Source: Sphagnum compactum (taxonomy: Eukaryota > Bryophyta > Sphagnopsida > Sphagnales). From it: a stretch of DNA of 64,000 nt. The DNA is taken from contig OZ234497.1 of assembly GCA_965153455.1 (NCBI GenBank), positions 20,329,872 through 20,393,871 of the forward strand, given 5' to 3'. Shown one piece after another: positions 58,801 to 64,000 of this stretch; positions within the stretch are counted from its first letter, which is position 1; the number at the start of each line of letters is the position of its first letter. A program made the position numbers and the translations under genes. Below the pieces are notes generated by a model. The model saw nothing but the letters and a program-made list of their open reading frames with translations, was not told the origin of the DNA and made no database searches.

Positions 58801-61347
58801 GCTACTGTACTGATTTTTCCTTTCCAGATGAAGCTTCACTCACTCACTCACTCATGTTTCATTGTAGTAGATTCGATCTCCAAAACTCTACATTGTTGTA
58901 TTCCAACCCCGTCAGGGACTTCTCAATGTTTGAAACATGACTTTTGACTCTTCTAGCTTCTTACAACCCACCAGGGGAGCCCTGTTACTGTTTACATCTC
59001 TTCCTCTGAGTGCTGCTGCCACTGCTGTTGTTGTTCTTGTCTATTCTTGCCTTTTCAATGACAATTGTCGCCAGTTTCAACTCTCTAATTCTACAGTTGT
59101 GGATTCTGATGCATCTGGCAACAACAGCACACCCTGAATCAATATGCATTGATTGCTCTCTGTTTGTGACATGCCTGATCGATACAAGATTGTCAAACCC
59201 AGATACTGTCCTGAAACTGCTGCTTGAACATGATCCACAAATGATTGTAGGCATGGTTTTTGGTTTGGTTGCCTGTGTCTGATCTTATCTAGCCTGATCA
59301 TTATATGTACATTAAGATTTGTGATCTACCTGAAGATTTCATATGGGATTCTTATTCTGAATGCACCTGAAATGCTGGTGTTGTAATTTACATTCTAGCA
59401 AGACACTGCAATCTTTTAAGGTTATCATGGCTTGTCAGCCTGTACTAGCCTGTTTGTTTTCGTGGCAAAGAATTCCAGAAGACCTCATGTACTAGCCTAA
59501 TTGTTTTTTTCTGGTGAAGAATTCCAGGAAGACCTTGCCTCTCTGAGGAGTGTCCTATCTGAATCCATGGAAATCTAACCTGTGAGAAACATGTAGCAAT
59601 GAACATGGTCAGTCAGTCAATCTCCAGGCCGCTTGCTTGAAGAAGGCACCTTGGAATCTTTTTCTTGGCCTGCCCCACGTAAGAAAACCTCTCCATGGCT
59701 TCTGCTAAGGAGGCGCACAAAGTTTCCTCAAGCTTGTGCTTAGCCTAGGTCAGAAGACCCCATCACAAAAAGGCGCACCCAGTCAAATTCTCGCAGATTT
59801 TCAATCTCCAACGTGCTTTCTGTGAAAGCCTTCACATACTAATGCAAGTTGTGATTGGAGCTGTGCATCATGAGCTCCCAAACCTGGTACTGGGATGAGT
59901 AGCCAGAGTTCTACTTCTCCTTTTCCTCTTCATGAATTCCTTCTCCTCTTCAATGCACAACTTGAACTCATCATCGCATGAGTAGCTGTGCCTTTCCCAT
60001 TTCTCGCCAAGCTTGCCTCCACACCAAGTTTGGGCGTAACCCCACAAGAAGGTTTGAGCCGTGACAGAATTCCCACAATTCAACTCTCTGAAGCAAATCC
60101 CAAAAAAATTCTACAACAGTTTTAAAAGGCTCAAACCTCACAACCGAAATCTGACTCAATATGCGAAAAACAAAACATCAAAACATTGCAAAAAACAGGA
60201 TTTCTTCTCCACAATGACAAACTATCAGATTCCATCACAGACGATACATGGAGAATTCTTCTCCTGAGATCCAGATGATTGTGTTGTTGGCCTCCTCCTC
60301 CCCGGAGGGTTTGATGGGGGGTCGAAGCAACGGATTAGGGTTAGGGTTAGGGCTAGAATTTCATTGGGTTCTCTCTCTCTCTCTCTCCCTCTCTCTCTCT
60401 CCTTCCTTGTTGCACGTCCTCGTCCTCGAATTCATATGAGATTCATAGCTTCCAAGCTCCTAAATCTGCAGCAGATCTTCGTCTTCGCGGAGCAGGAATT
60501 GACTTCTTTTATCAGTGAGGTTTTTTTTTCCCCCTCACGAAGGATTTTTCAGGTAAGAACCAACCCTGGTACAATAGGGATTAGAAGTGTCGGAAGCTCA
60601 ACAATGTTTTCTTTGTGGATGTGGTTTGCCGCTTCTTCTTCTTCTCCTCTCCCTCCTCCTCCTTCGATTTCTTCTACTTCTTCTTCTGCTTCTGCTTCTG
60701 CTTCTTCTGCGTTTGCTTGGAATTTTCTTGTACCAATATACTTATCAAAGTGTAAGCATATGGTATGTCATATAGTGGAGTGTAGAATACTCGTCTAGTT
60801 GCTCTCATAATTTCTGGCTGAAAATTTCAGGCTGCTCGTGAGATTCTTGAGAACAGCTCCTGGAGCATAGTCGCGATGGTGTAACTGGTGGGGGATTTGT
60901 TTGTGTCTGTTTTCATGTTTGCTGAAGGAATTTGCAAAGCTAAGATCACAAGGTTTTTTTGCTGTGGTCAGTTTTGATGGTTTCTGGCATCTGCTGGTTT
61001 CAAGCTTGAGTTGTAGTTGCGGTATAACTCTAGGCTTAAGCTGGAAGCTGTCTCTTCGATTCTGTGTGTGCATTACACTGAAGAGGGATTCATCAGCAAG
61101 GTTAGGGTTGGAAAACTGGTGCAGTTTGTTGCTCAATTGGTCATCTTGCTATTTTGTTGTATGTTTGCAGTCATGCATTTTATCAAACATATGGACTTTG
61201 ATGTCCATAGTTCTTCACATCAACAAAGTCTGTGCAAAGATATCTTTCTCTTTGTACGGTGTGGAATTTCTAACATCAATCTCTTGCATGCACACAGATC
61301 ACAGTCCTGTACTCTGCTGGTGTGTGCATCATATAAGTTGGCTAGGC
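58801..61347. other. intergenic region and presumed leader of nCBP
   Basis: A 48-bp tandem duplication lies at 59440-59486 and 59488-59534 (tgtactagcct ... gaattccag.aagacct). TTAGGG-like repeats (60333-60352) and a CT microsatellite (60370-60402) resemble a transcription start region of the next gene. If so, nCBP has a long leader, probably with one or more introns between 60540 and 61347. No other gene recognised. Confidence 0.4.
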
Positions 61348-63561
61348 ATGGTGCAAGATATGGATGCATCGTTCCCACCCAGTGGCAATGCTCTTCCCAT
61401 GTCTGCTGCAACAGCTCCACCTCCACCTCCAACCAGGTCTCCACCTCCACCTGACTTGACTGCCACATCTGCCAATGACCATGCGGCTGTTCATACCCCC
61501 TCCCTGGAGAATCGTCATGAAGATAATAATAACAAGGAAAGAGTTGTCCATGAGGGCGATGAACGAGAGCGCCAGAACCGTGAGCTTCGAGCAGGCTTAC
61601 ATCCTCTTCAGGTTCACTCTTGATTCTGCTGCAGTCTGACATTGATAGGAAACATTGTCAACCACTCTTATATGTATGGTAGAACAGTCTGTAACTAAAT
61701 CCTGCCATTTTGAAACATCATGGTCTCTATGTCAATTGTTTTTGTTGATGAGAATTCTATCAAGTGCGTTTGCTGTGTTATTTCTCACATTCCATGCCAT
61801 CTGTTCAGCAGCTAGAAAACAGATCAAGGACCCTTCAAATTGCTTGGGGTGGATTTTAGCAACATTCTAATTGCTACATGTGTACGTGTTGTTGACTGTC
61901 AAGCAGCATCGCTTTGTTTTTTGGTACACTCAACGGACACCTGGCATCCGGTCACGGACATCATATGAGGACAATATGAAGAAGATTGCCGACTTTAGCA
62001 CAGTGAGTTGTTTCTCCATTTGGTTAAGGTCCAAAAGTCATTGTACACACACTGAACAGGTGCAGAGTAACACCGGGTGTAGCAGGTGTGATGTCCCCCT
62101 TGCAAGAAACAGATTTTCTGTAGATGGCATGAACAGTTTGTCATACTTTGGATATATCCATGTGTCATGAATTCGGACATTGGAGTTGTCAAGTCCTCTA
62201 AGCATTTTGCACATGGAGTAGTAGGACTTTGTATTTGGAGAGACTTTTGTTTTGAGCACATGGTCCACACAAGAAGAGACTATGTGAGAAAGACTGTCCC
62301 TAAGACTTGTTATGTGCCTTTGAAACAGGTGGAAGGTTTTTGGGGCTGCTATTGCCACCTAGCACGACCATCCACCCTGCCAAATCCTACCGACATCCAT
62401 CTGTTCAAGGAGGGTATTCGTCCTTTATGGGAGGTATTTGCTTGCAAGCCAAATTTATTTTTCCAGCACCCTCCTGACGAGTGTGGCAAGGAGCATCTCT
62501 TCAAATGACAATCCAGTTCACAATGTGCAGTTTTGCTGAGTCCAATGTGAATGTCCATTTTGTAACATAATCCTGAGCTCCAGTTTGCTAAATTTTCATG
62601 TGAGCAACTTTTCAGAATTTGGCGATACCTGGTGTTAATAGCAAAGGGTGATGCAAATGGTATCTGCTGAATGTAAGACAAGTATAATTGTTTTTTGGGG
62701 ACACAGGATGCTGCAAACAGGAATGGAGGAAAATGGATTATTCGACTTAAGAAGCTGGTTTCAGGCCGCTTTTGGGAGAATTTGGTACTTCTCTATTGCA
62801 CTCTCTAATTTCATATGCATGGATAGAAATGTCTATGTATTCATTGTTGTGTGCGTTACTGCTGAGGCCCACATTTCACAGTTATCAGTTGAGCATCTGT
62901 TTATGTAGCAGAAGTACACATTAGAAAACCAAGAGTATCACTTGTCACTTGGGGAAGCCACTTTGCAAGCCTTGTTAGTTCTGGTACAGTTGTCTGAGTC
63001 TCCATCCCTGTGGACTGAAGGTCTGGGTCTGATGATCATACATTGCACAGGTGATTGCAATGATTGGGGATCAGTTGGACTATGGTGACACGGTATGTGG
63101 TGCTGTTTTGAGCATTCGGTTTGGGGAGGACATTTTGAGTGTATGGAACAGGAATTCATCAGACAACCAGGTGTGAAGACTAGCATGGAGTTTTTTTCAA
63201 AATATTGTTGGCTGATCTGACAATGTGCTTTTTGTGATTTCCAAAACATCCAGGATTTCGTAGGGTAGCTTAAGAAAGGTGTCATGTTCAAGTTCGAGCT
63301 CAACTCTCCCTTTTTCTACACCTTTCCTGCATAGTGGTTTCTGATGCAGATAGGAAAAAATTCAAGAATCACTGCCTTGCTGATAAATGATTGCTTTTGA
63401 TGGTAATGACACATTGAGTGGTTGTGCAGGCAGTCATGGCCTTGCGAGACTCAATTAAGCGGCATCTACACCTACCAGTCGGCTACTTGATGGAATACAA
63501 GCCTCATGATGCTTCACTACGGGATAACTCCTCTTTCAGGAACACCTGGCTAAGGGGTTAA
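61348..63561 (+). CDS. nCBP: novel cap-binding protein (nCBP, eIF4E family class II)
   Basis: There are six exons: 61348-61611, 61907-62002, 62329-62433, 62707-62784, 63051-63170 and 63430-63561. All joins are phase 0 and give 264 residues. nCBP/4EHP proteins bind the m7G mRNA cap and modulate translation. The first 88 residues are a low-complexity Pro/Ser/Glu extension. The core then reads HRFVFWYTQRTPG, VEGFWGCYCHLARPS, IRPLWE (the cap-stacking Trp154-Glu155 pair), GGKWIIRLKK, SVWNRNSSD and MEYKPHDASLRDNSS...NTWLRG. WYTQRTPG and LRDNSS distinguish nCBP from eIF4E and eIF(iso)4E. ATGs at 61348 and 61360 are both possible starts. An additional upstream coding exon cannot be excluded. Confidence 0.95.
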
Positions 63562-64000
63562 CTAACTAACTAGCCAGTTGCAGAAGTGGTCCCATTTGTC
63601 CAGATTTTGAACACTCAGGCACCTGTGTCTGAGTAGCACTCTCTCTCTAAAAACCAGTGCAGATGTGTTGAGTGGAAATGAGTGTGGAATGAAAGAAAGA
63701 CACATATACCAGGTTCTGCTCGACATCATCTTTTCTTGGATCTAGCTGTGAGACAAAGTCCTCAAGGTTTATCCTGTGACATTTTTGACAAATGCTCTCA
63801 ACCAGAGTGTGCAGGTATTGAAATGATTAGAATGCCTCATGTTCATTCCAATATCTCAATGACTGCAAAGCAGGGGGTTATCAATAGTCAATTTTACAGA
63901 TTCTTGAGACTTTGTAGTTGTAAGAAGTTTTTTGTCTTCCAGATGGTCAGTCTTATTGTCTTTCTGAAGGCAAAAAGGCTACCCTTTAAAAGTTCTTCTA
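63562..64000. other. 3' flank of nCBP
   Basis: Nothing further recognised up to the window edge. Confidence 0.5.

Noticed and set aside
59600-60160. Minus-strand frames with WGYAQTWCGGKLGEKW and Lys/Arg-rich tail
   Set aside because: No family recognised and frames are short; possibly leader or old repeat sequence.

Overview
Nuclear DNA of a land plant. Genes are intron-rich (GT-AG, introns mostly 100-400 bp), repeats include plant (TTTAGGG) and TTAGGG-like interstitial telomeric tracts, and all recognisable proteins are plant-type. The clue to lineage is a locus joining a SERAC1-like alpha/beta-hydrolase start, an NB-ARC remnant and leucine-rich repeats (LRRs). This hydrolase-NBS-LRR class was first described in liverworts, so a bryophyte is the best guess, but I cannot fix the species. 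Layout: 0-2.5 kb is non-coding, with a CACTA-like mini-element, a G-rich fold-back and a tandem duplication. 2.5-11.6 kb holds the broken hydrolase-NB-LRR locus, whose last exon runs into an array of about 77 LRR units of 72 bp: 28 open units, then progressive decay. 11.6-18.7 kb is AT-rich, gene-poor DNA with CACTA-like ends, a 51-52 bp minisatellite and a degenerate GGTA satellite. 18.9-20.5 kb encodes a three-exon membrane-anchored LEA-like/LysM protein. 20.5-26.8 kb is gene-poor and contains a decayed hAT transposase. 27.2-28.7 kb is an intronless UDP-glucose 6-dehydrogenase, followed by a PPR relic and a 64-65 bp tandem repeat. 32.4-40.1 kb is a 20-exon phage-type organellar RNA polymerase (RPOT) with one GC-AG intron. 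41.3-41.8 kb (minus) is the 85-aa DPM2 homologue. 44.6-47.7 kb is an intronless TMK-type receptor kinase behind a long microsatellite-rich leader. 47.7-53.7 kb is gene-free with a second 72-bp minisatellite and a complete CACTA-like mini-element flanked by a 3-bp duplication. 54.1-58.8 kb is a 13-exon starch synthase of the granule-bound type. 61.3-63.6 kb is a six-exon nCBP (eIF4E-family cap-binding protein). The intact genes are housekeeping or signalling genes with separate promoters: UDP-glucuronate supply for cell walls, organelle transcription, dolichol-phosphate-mannose synthesis, cell-surface signalling, starch synthesis and mRNA cap binding. No operon-like cooperation is implied. Every exon junction listed was checked by eye for reading phase; none has transcript support here.
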